This document shows positions 6,555 through 13,252 of a DNA stretch of 16,843 nt, in pieces. Source of the DNA: Planctomycetaceae bacterium (lineage in GTDB: Bacteria; Planctomycetota; Phycisphaerae; Phycisphaerales; SM1A02); NCBI GenBank assembly GCA_947474205.1, contig CANJIC010000014.1:1-16843 (forward strand), written 5' to 3'. Both the position numbers and the translations under genes were made by a program. Positions within the stretch are counted from its first letter, which is position 1; every line of letters begins with the position of its first letter. The notes beneath the pieces are model-generated. The model was not told where the DNA came from and did no database searches. It saw only the letters and a program-made list of their open reading frames with translations.

Positions 6555-8183
6555 AAAGCCTGTTATGAAAAACATGAACCAAGAGAATACATCACCAATC
6601 GTCGCATAGGTGGTCCGTGTTTTTTCCAAGGGAAGCTCCGCCAACATCCACCCCTCTTGTTGCGGCGGCAATGGATTGCCAATGCGTTGACCATGAGTGT
6701 CGAATGCCGCGCTTATTCCCGTGTTCACCACCCGCAACATAGAGCGGCGCAACTCCACGCAACGCCAGCGCGCGGCTTGCTCATGATGGCGCCGCGCTGG
6801 ATCGAACCAACCAAACCAACCATCGTTGCTCAAGTTCACAATCACATCGGCGCCTTCGTCGGCGTTCACCAAACTGCGAGTGGCGCGCGAGACGGTGTCC
6901 TCAAAACAAATCGGAACGGCTAAGGCAACATGCCGCGTCGCAGTTTGCAAGGAAAGAGTGCGCGGACGCTCGCCTGTGGATAGATCAAACTCCATTCCGC
7001 GGCCGCCGAAATCAAGCATGGCCTGCTCCAGCGCTTTCCAATATGAAATGTACGGCATGGTTTCACCGAACGGCGTGAGCACAACTTTATCCACGCGCTC
7101 GTGGCGGCCGCCGCTCCTTAATAAATAGCCGCTGTTGTAATGTCTGTTCCACGCGTAACGATTGCCTTCAATGCGCAATCCTTCATAGGCGCCGCTGCCC
7201 ACGAGCAATGGCGCGTTCTGGTTGACCAGTTTTTCAAGTTGCAAACTCAATGTGTCAGCGGGCCAAATCCCTCTTTCGCGTTGCAACATAATGGCATCGC
7301 TTTCCAGGCCAACGCCTGGCAAAACGGTTTCAGGCCAAGCGATTAAATCCGGCGTTTCACCGCGTAATTGCAAGGTTTTCAACGCGTCCATGGTGGTCTT
7401 GTACGCGCCGTCAAATTGCGTTTGTTGCATCTCGCGCGTGGGCGCCATCTTGTTGCTTTGCGCGACGTTGGTTTGAATCACAAGCACTTTGAAGATGTCG
7501 CAATCCTTGGTGGATGGCGCGCAGAAAAAACCGTAGCCAAGCGCCAGCAACACGCAAGCGATGGTTGTCCATGCTCCAGCGCGCCAACTCGTGCGTGGCG
7601 GCGCGATCATTCCCACCAACATTCCCGCAATCAAACCTGGAATGATTCCCAATCCCGCGACGCCGATCACATCCGCGCCTTGGGCCAGCCACGGAAAATC
7701 AATCAGCGGCTGCGCCGGCATGAACCACGGATATCCGTCCATGAACACGCGCGAGCGAAACCATTCGCTGCCGCATAAAATAATTCCAGCGCGAATAGCA
7801 AGCGGCCAGTTGCGGTATCGCGTGCCGCGCTCGGTGCGTGAGAGCGCCACCGCGAAGACCCCGTCGAACGCGCCCATGACAATCGCCAAAGCCGGCCATC
7901 CATAATCGCTCACTGGTCCAATCCAACTTTCAAGCCACAGCCAGCGCAGGCTTCCAAACAACCACGCTAGCAACGCCAAGCGCCACGTGGCGCGGCGGTC
8001 GCACACCTGCGCGACGCCGTCAACCACACGGTCGTTTTGGCGCCATTTCCCCGTGATCTGCGCGGCAAACACCAGCGGCGTCCACGCCACCAACGCCAAG
8101 AATGACAGATTGAATGGATCCAGCGCCAGCGTGTTCAACACAGCGCACAAAAAGCACAAACTTGTGATTTGCATCAGCCGCAT
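5349..8183 (-). CDS. lnt: Apolipoprotein N-acyltransferase Lnt fused in frame to a HEAT-repeat lipoprotein
   Basis: One open frame of 944 residues from the ATG at 8183, nearly twice the usual Lnt (about 500). Residues ~1-230 hold several membrane helices. The nitrilase-like periplasmic domain follows, with the expected catalytic triad: Glu285 in AWPETVLP, Lys366 in DKVVLTPFGE and Cys426 in VPICFED; LSNDGWFG is also present. A last Lnt helix (DVFSWFMFFITGF, ~531-543) ends where Lnt proteins normally stop. Instead of a stop the frame continues with a basic patch, a second hydrophobic helix ending in the lipobox LLAC (Cys573), and HEAT repeats to the end. Lnt adds the third acyl chain to lipoproteins at the inner membrane. 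If cleaved by signal peptidase II at Cys573, the tail would become a substrate of the enzyme it is joined to. ATG 8183 lies 19 bases after accD; a TTG at 8222 would overlap accD, and an ATG at 8174 is also possible. Confidence 0.9.
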   Translation of the reverse strand: MRLMQITSLCFLCAVLNTLALDPFNLSFLALVAWTPLVFAAQITGKWRQNDRVVDGVAQVCDRRATWRLALLAWLFGSLRWLWLESWIGPVSDYGWPALAIVMGAFDGVFAVALSRTERGTRYRNWPLAIRAGIILCGSEWFRSRVFMDGYPWFMPAQPLIDFPWLAQGADVIGVAGLGIIPGLIAGMLVGMIAPPRTSWRAGAWTTIACVLLALGYGFFCAPSTKDCDIFKVLVIQTNVAQSNKMAPTREMQQTQFDGAYKTTMDALKTLQLRGETPDLIAWPETVLPGVGLESDAIMLQRERGIWPADTLSLQLEKLVNQNAPLLVGSGAYEGLRIEGNRYAWNRHYNSGYLLRSGGRHERVDKVVLTPFGETMPYISYWKALEQAMLDFGGRGMEFDLSTGERPRTLSLQTATRHVALAVPICFEDTVSRATRSLVNADEGADVIVNLSNDGWFGWFDPARRHHEQAARWRCVELRRSMLRVVNTGISAAFDTHGQRIGNPLPPQQEGWMLAELPLEKTRTTYATIGDVFSWFMFFITGFMCCWPNTKPKVRSGAGALVSLCACVFLLACSDTKQGKLPSWSSRDQSSTPDNDVTLSRKNSAKAQIPVSNSSDLVRNARLVLDEASRNSDKSLRAHAIESMQYDMTIFEPGVRRGLADREPSVRFVSAMSVAKLRMPGAGPLIEPLKLDPNESVQAAAILALTRCGTQTNPSPLAKMILSQSAELRGNTAMVLGELGNKSALIMLKEATRQPMSRANPAAVRIVNLQIAEAMVQLGDQSEIEPIHAALFFRSDQSECIELACEIASRLHDQGSLPMLQRLVEADGGDIRPIEIRLFAAIAACKIMQSPPIGLAGLGVSCSHDPNVRVRTLAAKLLGVVGGADTESVLSRLLRDREPEVQVAAAGSILRRQMTLSNQATSIESQLPQSTVEPTNRAKNDIPH

Positions 8184-8202
8184 GAATTTAAAATGCGAGC
8201 GA

Positions 8203-9039
8203 CTACTTGTTGGCAAAGTCAATCACTCGTCCAATTTCGCTGCGCAAGTTGGACCGATGCACAATGCGATCCACAAAACCCGCATCCAGTAGAAATTCAG
8301 AAGTTTGAAATCCGTCGGGAAGTTCCTGGCGGATAGTTTGACGAATCACGCGCGGGCCAGCGAAACCAATCAAGGCGCGCGGCTCCGCAAGAATCACATC
8401 GCCCAACATTGCAAAGCTGGCCGTCACGCCACCCGTGGTCGGATCAGCAAGCACGCTGATGAACAAACCGCCCGCGTCATCAAAGCGTCCAAGCGTGGCG
8501 CTGGTCTTTGCCATTTGCATGAGCGAGAAACCACTCTCTTGCATGCGCGCGCCGCCAGAGCAACACACAATGATCAGCGGCAAGTCGTGGTCCGTTGCGT
8601 ACTCAATAAGACAGGCTAGTTTTTCACCAACCACGCTACCCATGGAGCCCGCAAGAAATGTGAAATCCATGCAGCCCAATGCCACTTTTCGACCTTTGAT
8701 AAATGCGGTTCCAGTTTGCACGCCATCGTTCTCGCCAGTTTTTTGCTGGGCTTCCTTGATGCGTTCCTGATAAGGGCGGACATCATGAAACAAAAGCGGA
8801 TCGCATGGAGCCATGGTTGCGTTCATGGGTTCAAATGAACCTGGATCAACCAACGTCTCAACACGTTGACGCCCCGACATGCGATGGTGGTGATCGCACT
8901 GTGGGCAGACCATTAAATTGGATTCCAAGGCCTTCAAGAAAAGCGTGGCGTTGCACTTGTCACAAGAAATCCACAATCCGTCGGGCACGGATTTCTTGGA
9001 GAGCGATAAATCAGAAGTTTCCCAACTTGTCTGCGCCAT
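8203..9039 (-). CDS. accD: Acetyl-CoA carboxylase carboxyltransferase subunit beta
   Basis: 278 residues, the normal length. The N-terminal zinc ribbon is intact (Cys26, Cys29, Cys45, Cys48 in ISCDKC and VCPQC). The crotonase-fold carboxyltransferase core follows, with MDFTFLAGSMGSVVGEKL, IIVCCSGGARMQESGFSLMQM (oxyanion and acyl-CoA region), DPTTGGVTASFAMLGD and GFAGPRVIRQTIRQELPDGFQ, all hallmarks of AccD. With AccA it transfers carboxyl from biotin to acetyl-CoA, making malonyl-CoA for fatty acid synthesis. AccA and biotin carboxylase genes are not in the window. The gene starts six bases after rpe and is followed closely by lnt, so the three are probably one transcript, joining fatty acid supply with lipoprotein acylation. 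Confidence 0.97.
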   Translation of the reverse strand: MAQTSWETSDLSLSKKSVPDGLWISCDKCNATLFLKALESNLMVCPQCDHHHRMSGRQRVETLVDPGSFEPMNATMAPCDPLLFHDVRPYQERIKEAQQKTGENDGVQTGTAFIKGRKVALGCMDFTFLAGSMGSVVGEKLACLIEYATDHDLPLIIVCCSGGARMQESGFSLMQMAKTSATLGRFDDAGGLFISVLADPTTGGVTASFAMLGDVILAEPRALIGFAGPRVIRQTIRQELPDGFQTSEFLLDAGFVDRIVHRSNLRSEIGRVIDFANK

Positions 9040-9045
9040 GGAATT

Positions 9046-9750
9046 TCAGTCTACCCGACTCGTGGTTGAAAACGAATCAAGCAAATCCTTCGCCGCTTGC
9101 GCCAGATTTGGCTTGCCAAACAAGGCGGAGGCCGACACAAGCACATCGGCGCCGGCAGCGACGCAGCGCGCGCCGTTGCTTGGCTCAACTCCCCCATCCA
9201 TTTCAATGCGCGCGCCAGAGCCAACGCGCGCGCGGATCCACTTGGTTTTTTTCAGCGCGCTTTCAATGAAGCCTTGGCCAGAAAATCCAGGATGAACGCT
9301 CATGACCAAATGCAAGTCAAAATCATTTAGAAATGGCTCAATTGCCGAAGTTGGGGTTTGGGGATTGCTGGCCAAGCCCACGCTCACGCCAAGATCGCGG
9401 GCGAAGGCGGCGAGTTCCTTTGGATTCTTCACAGCCTCAACATGAAATGAAACCGAGTTCGCCCCCGCCTTCACAAATGCTGGAATGAATTCTTTTGGAT
9501 TGGTCACCATCAAGTGAACATCAAGAAATGCATCTGGACAAACGCGGCGTACAGCGGCGCACACCAATGGACCCATGGAAAGATTTGGAACAAAGTGCCC
9601 GTCCATAATGTCCACATGCAAGAGCGACGCGCCGACTTTCAGCGCCGCGAGCGATGCTTCACCCAGGGCCGCGAAGTCAGCAGAAAAAATACTCGCCGCC
9701 AACATGGCGCGCGCGGGCGGTGTACGAAAGAGTTCGCGATCGGGCGCCAT
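9046..9750 (-). CDS. rpe: Ribulose-phosphate 3-epimerase
   Basis: 234 residues, slightly longer than usual (about 220) because of an N-terminal extension of roughly 15 residues (MAPDRELFRTPPARA). It is a TIM-barrel epimerase of the pentose phosphate pathway, interconverting ribulose-5-phosphate and xylulose-5-phosphate. Motifs in order: ASIFSADF (usual PSILSADF), LLHVDIMDGHFVPN with catalytic Asp47 and metal-binding residues, LDVHLMV (His79), MSVHPGFSGQGFI and EMDGGV with the second catalytic Asp185. The ATG at 9750 gives the extension; the Met at residue 16 (MLAASIF) would give the family's usual start and remains possible. It lies two bases after the thioredoxin-fold gene, which implies tight co-transcription. 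Confidence 0.96.
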   Translation of the reverse strand: MAPDRELFRTPPARAMLAASIFSADFAALGEASLAALKVGASLLHVDIMDGHFVPNLSMGPLVCAAVRRVCPDAFLDVHLMVTNPKEFIPAFVKAGANSVSFHVEAVKNPKELAAFARDLGVSVGLASNPQTPTSAIEPFLNDFDLHLVMSVHPGFSGQGFIESALKKTKWIRARVGSGARIEMDGGVEPSNGARCVAAGADVLVSASALFGKPNLAQAAKDLLDSFSTTSRVD

Positions 9751-9752
9751 AA

Positions 9753-10802
9753 TTATGGACTCTTTACTGGCGTTCGTTTGGAAGCGGCGCGGTATTCCTC
9801 AAGCCGTTGCTTGGCCATTGGTTTTTCCGCGATGGTGGCGCCCATCCATGCGTCGGTTTGCAAATCGATCGCTTGCGGCCAATCTTTTTGTGCGGCATAA
9901 ATCATGGCTTTGGATTGCAATCCCATGGTTGCGCTCTTTGCAATCATAGAGTCAGCGATGATGAGCGCGGACTCAAGATCCCGCTTCTGAATCTGGGGAT
10001 CTTTCACAATGGCCGTGACAATTTCATTGCGCAAATTTACATTTGAATTCTTCTTGGCAATTTTTTGAATCCACTCGGCGGCCTGGGCTGGATCACTTTC
10101 ATTCTTGAGCATCGTCTTGTATCGCTCTAATACAATGTCGCTAAAAAATGGCGGGTCCAAATCAATTGCCTCGTCAAAATGCTTGTAGGCCTCTTGCATA
10201 TTGCCAACTTGAACAGATTTGCGCGCAGCATCCAGCATGGGTTGGACTTGCTTCTGCAAAGCGGGGTCATATTTTCCAAGCACTGCTTTGCGAACAATAC
10301 TTTCGAACGTTATTTCAGAAATGGAACCAATCCATACAATTTTTCCACGGGACACGATGAACCCCAAAGATCCGTTCTCCAATTTTTTCTTGGAGCCTTC
10401 GATCCATTTCCGCCATGCGGATTCTGACTCATCCAATCCCAGAGTAATGGACAAGGAATTTAGAAAGTCCTTGTATTTATTGGTGGTTTGAGCGAAAAAC
10501 TTTTCCACATTTTCTGGTTTTTCTTTTGATATGGCCACAATGTCTAGATCAACCATATTCAGACGCCTGTACAACTTATCCAGCGTCGTAACGACGCTTG
10601 CGTTATTGAAAAAGACAACCAAAACGCAACCAACATCTTTGTTTAGGGATGGCGCCTCTCCCTTGAGATACTTTTCAATTTCAATAGTGGGAGCCGGTTT
10701 GCCGACTTCTAAAACTTCGTCATCGGCGCGGGCGGATGCAACTGTAAAGGTGCAAAGACATAGGCAAACAATAAATGAAATTGAAATATATTTTTTTACC
10801 AT
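9753..10802 (-). CDS. Secreted thioredoxin-fold/TPR protein lacking redox cysteines
   Basis: 349 residues from the ATG at 10802, which has AGGA seven bases upstream. A signal peptide (MVKKYISISFIVCLCLCTF, cleavage probably after SARA) is followed by a region with thioredoxin/AhpC-like order: VGKPAPTIEIEKYLKGE, then VLVVFFNNASVVTTLDKLYRRL, then a GSLGFIVSRGKIVWIGSIS strand pair resembling the thioredoxin 'G-x-P-x-x-x-x-x-D-x-x-G' end. The position where CxxC should stand reads NNASVVTT, so it cannot act as a disulfide oxidoreductase. The C-terminal half (~185-340) is helical with TPR-like pairs (MQEAYKHFDEAIDLDP, KDWPQAIDLQTDAW). A periplasmic binding or scaffold role is inference. It lies 65 bases after pgk and two before rpe. 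That 65-base gap holds a GATTTC/GAAATC inverted repeat (10824-10859). Confidence 0.8.
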   Translation of the reverse strand: MVKKYISISFIVCLCLCTFTVASARADDEVLEVGKPAPTIEIEKYLKGEAPSLNKDVGCVLVVFFNNASVVTTLDKLYRRLNMVDLDIVAISKEKPENVEKFFAQTTNKYKDFLNSLSITLGLDESESAWRKWIEGSKKKLENGSLGFIVSRGKIVWIGSISEITFESIVRKAVLGKYDPALQKQVQPMLDAARKSVQVGNMQEAYKHFDEAIDLDPPFFSDIVLERYKTMLKNESDPAQAAEWIQKIAKKNSNVNLRNEIVTAIVKDPQIQKRDLESALIIADSMIAKSATMGLQSKAMIYAAQKDWPQAIDLQTDAWMGATIAEKPMAKQRLEEYRAASKRTPVKSP

Positions 10803-10867
10803 TATCAAATCCTGTATCTATGCGATTTCTTGTGCGGCGACTAAGTCTAGTGCGAAATCATGAAAGA

Positions 10868-12076
10868 TCACGCCTCATCAAGGGGAACCAAACTTTCAAA
10901 TTTTTTGCCCTCAAGCATTTCCAAACTGGCGCCGCCACCTGTGGAAACATGGCTTAATTGCTCGGAAAGACCAGCAATTTCAAGGGCCGCGGCGGTGTCG
11001 CCGCCGCCCGCCACCGTGATGGCGCCAGAGGTTGTGGCTTGAATCACGGCATTGGCCACGGCCCATGTGCCCGCGTCAAAGGGCAGCATTTCAAACACGC
11101 CCATGGGTCCATTCCAAATCACGGTCTTGGCTTTGGCAATTTCCGCGGCGAACAATTTTGCGCTGTGTGGGCCAATGTCTAAACCCATCCAACCATCCGC
11201 GATGGCGCCCGTGAAAATATTTTTTTTCGTGTCGGCTTTGAATTCGCGCCCACAGTTGTGATCCACGGGCAGCATGATTTTTGTGCCGCGCGATGTGGCC
11301 AAATCCAAAATGCCTTTGGCTTTTTCAACCAAATCTTTTTCAACGCGGCTGGCTCCCACCGCAACGCCTTGCGCCAACAAGAATGTGTAGGCCATGGCGC
11401 CGCCAACAATGATCGAATCCACTTTTCCAATCATGTGCTCAAGCGCCGGCAATTTGTCGCTTACTTTGGCGCCACCAAGAATGGCGACAAATGGTTTGCG
11501 CGCGTGTTCCAATGTGTCACCCAGAAATTTCAATTCCTTCGCAAGCAAAAATCCCGCCACGCACGGCTTGGGTTTCATGGCCAGCGGCAGCGCCAACATG
11601 CTGGCGTCATTGCGATGGCTGGCTCCAAAGGCGTCGTTGCAATAGGCGTCGGCGTACTTGGCCATGGCCGCGGCGAATTGGGCGTCGCCTTTCTTTTCGC
11701 CCTTTTCAAATCGCAGATTTTCCAGCAGCAACACCTCGCCAACTTTCAGCGCCGCGGCCTGCGCGTGCGCTTGGCTTGGCAATTCGCTAGACAAATGCAC
11801 CTTGCTGGCCGCGTCCGCGAGCAATTCACGCAACCGCTGCGCCACGGCTTTCATGCTGTACGCGGGCTCGTGCCCCTTGCCTTCGGGTCGCCCCAAATGG
11901 CTGGCCACAATCACGCTGCCGCCGCGCTTGAGCACGCTTTCAATGGTTGCAATTGTGGCGCGAATGCGCCGATCATCGCTGATGGAGCCGTCATCATGTT
12001 GCGGAACATTGAAATCCGCGCGAATGAATATTTTTTTGCCGCGCACGTCCAATTGGTCGATGGTCTTCTTTGCCAC
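10868..12076 (-). CDS. pgk: Phosphoglycerate kinase
   Basis: 402 residues, a normal length. Pgk interconverts 1,3-bisphosphoglycerate plus ADP and 3-phosphoglycerate plus ATP in glycolysis and gluconeogenesis. Visible motifs: IRADFNVP near the N-terminus, VIVASHLGRP, VLLLENLRFEKGEKK, DAFGASHRNDAS, ILGGAKVSDKLPALEHMI, TVIWNGPMGVFEMLPFD and AGGGDTAAALE with the C-terminal STGGGASLEMLEGK. The start is the GTG at 12076, giving MAKKTIDQLDVRGKK, which matches the family N-terminus (MAKKTI-x-DLD-x-KGK) and has GGAG six bases upstream. Longer in-frame starts such as TTG 12127 add residues unlike the family. It diverges from miaA and probably heads the minus-strand gene series. Confidence 0.97.
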   Translation of the reverse strand: MAKKTIDQLDVRGKKIFIRADFNVPQHDDGSISDDRRIRATIATIESVLKRGGSVIVASHLGRPEGKGHEPAYSMKAVAQRLRELLADAASKVHLSSELPSQAHAQAAALKVGEVLLLENLRFEKGEKKGDAQFAAAMAKYADAYCNDAFGASHRNDASMLALPLAMKPKPCVAGFLLAKELKFLGDTLEHARKPFVAILGGAKVSDKLPALEHMIGKVDSIIVGGAMAYTFLLAQGVAVGASRVEKDLVEKAKGILDLATSRGTKIMLPVDHNCGREFKADTKKNIFTGAIADGWMGLDIGPHSAKLFAAEIAKAKTVIWNGPMGVFEMLPFDAGTWAVANAVIQATTSGAITVAGGGDTAAALEIAGLSEQLSHVSTGGGASLEMLEGKKFESLVPLDEA

Positions 12077-12219
12077 AATATTCTCCAGCGCGGCATGATA
12101 GAAAGTCTTGAGAAACTTCGACGGCAACTTTCACGCCACGGTCACGGCAAAACCGTGGGAACAAAATATAAAAATGAATCCAACAACACATCCATTCCCA
12201 AAGACACACCACACTTTCA
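12077..12219. promoter_or_regulatory. Divergent pgk/miaA intergenic region
   Basis: This 143-base gap between oppositely oriented starts must hold promoters in both directions. An AT-rich core (12161-12175, AAAATATAAAAATG) could supply a -10 on the minus strand (TATATT, 12170-12165), but I see no convincing -35 box for either side. A small hairpin CACGG-CAAAA-CCGTG lies at 12143-12157 and could form in the pgk leader. Nothing else is evident. Confidence 0.4.
12083..12086 (-). promoter_or_regulatory. Ribosome binding site deciding the pgk GTG start
   Basis: GGAG on the minus strand sits six bases before GTG 12076. Together with the family N-terminus it settles GTG as the pgk start over the upstream TTG. 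Confidence 0.7.
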
Positions 12220-13164
12220 ATGCCCATGCAGCCTAAAACAATTGTCATCGCCGGCGAAACCGCCTCGGGCAAAAGCGCGCTTGCATTGTGGCTTGCGCAG
12301 CACATTCCTGGCGGCGGCGAAATTGTGGTGGCCGACAGCATGCAAGTCTGGCGCGGCATGGACATTGGAACCGCCAAGCCCACCGCCGCCGAGCGCGCGT
12401 TGGTGGCGCACCACGGAATTGATTTGGCCGATCCGCACCACGATGCGTTCAGCGCGGCGGATTGGTTGCGCCAAGCCACGCGCGCCATCGCCGACATTCA
12501 CGCGCGCCAGCGAAACGCGATTGTGGTTGGCGGAACCAATTTATATCTACGGCTTCTCTTTGAAGGAATGGTCGAAAGCGCCCGTCCAGACGCTGATTTT
12601 CGCAAATCGCTTGATGCGCTTGACGCCAACGCGTTGCGCGAAAAACTCATTCAAGTGGATCCAGAAACCGCCGAGCGCTTGCACATGAATGATCGCCGGC
12701 GCAGCATTCGCGCGCTTGAGATTGCGCACGCAACGGGCCAACCCGCAAGCGCCTCGCGCAATCAATGGAACAGCGCGAGCCCGCTTATACCCGATGGATT
12801 TCAATTGATCTCGCTGCAATGGAAAAGTGAAACGCTCAATCAGCGCATCAACGCGCGCGTGCAACATTTTGTGGACGCCGGTTGGCTAGATGAAGTGAAT
12901 CAACTCACGCGCGCCGCGCCGCTGGTGGCGCAAGCCATGGAAGCCGTGGGCTACCGCGAATTGCTCGACGCGCTTGAAAGCCGTTGCTCGCTCAAGGAGG
13001 CCGTTGAGAAAATAAAAATTCGCACCCGCCACTACGCCAAACAGCAGCGCACTTGGTTGCGCCGCTTCCAAACTTCGCCGCGTTGCGTGACTTTGGAGGC
13101 GGAAAATAAAATATTTGAAAAAATCTCACAAGAGGCTCTCACGGTGCTTTGCGGGGCGATTTGA
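12220..13164 (+). CDS. miaA: tRNA dimethylallyltransferase
   Basis: 314 residues, the usual size. MiaA transfers dimethylallyl from its diphosphate to N6 of adenosine 37 in tRNAs that read codons starting with U. Motifs: P-loop AGETASGKS (12-19; the family normally has GPTASGKT), VVADSMQVWRGMDIGTAKPT (usual DSMQVYRGMDIGTAKP), VVGGTNLYLRLL, NDRRRSIRALEIAHATG and the C-terminal RTRHYAKQQRTWLRR (usual TRRYAKRQ-x-TWFR). The Pro-to-Glu change in the P-loop and Tyr-to-Trp in the DSMQV motif are mild departures and the catalytic Asp, Lys and Ser remain. There are two ATGs two codons apart (12220, 12226) with no clear ribosome site. Confidence 0.96.
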   Translation: MPMQPKTIVIAGETASGKSALALWLAQHIPGGGEIVVADSMQVWRGMDIGTAKPTAAERALVAHHGIDLADPHHDAFSAADWLRQATRAIADIHARQRNAIVVGGTNLYLRLLFEGMVESARPDADFRKSLDALDANALREKLIQVDPETAERLHMNDRRRSIRALEIAHATGQPASASRNQWNSASPLIPDGFQLISLQWKSETLNQRINARVQHFVDAGWLDEVNQLTRAAPLVAQAMEAVGYRELLDALESRCSLKEAVEKIKIRTRHYAKQQRTWLRRFQTSPRCVTLEAENKIFEKISQEALTVLCGAI

Positions 13165-13210
13165 CCCCCCTTGAGCGTGGTTCTCGGACAAGCATTTCAC
13201 GCTTGGTCAC

Positions 13211-13238
13211 TTGACTCGGCGCAAACTTCGGTTATTCA
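13211..13238 (+). promoter_or_regulatory. Candidate topA promoter
   Basis: TTGACT (13211-13216) followed after 16 bases by TATTCA (13233-13238) lies 15 bases before the topA ATG. The -10 match is poor. Just upstream, GAGCGTG and CACGCTT (in 13168-13206) can pair around an 18-base loop, but no T run follows, so I do not call it a terminator for miaA. Confidence 0.3.
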
Positions 13239-13252
13239 TCGCATCCTTATAT

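Noticed and set aside
11258..12688. Long open frame of 476 codons on the plus strand across pgk and into miaA
   Set aside because: It is opposite pgk and then out of frame with miaA, both of which carry full family motifs. It has no recognisable domain.
13168..13206. GAGCGTG/CACGCTT inverted repeat after miaA as a terminator
   Set aside because: Long 18-base loop and no T run.
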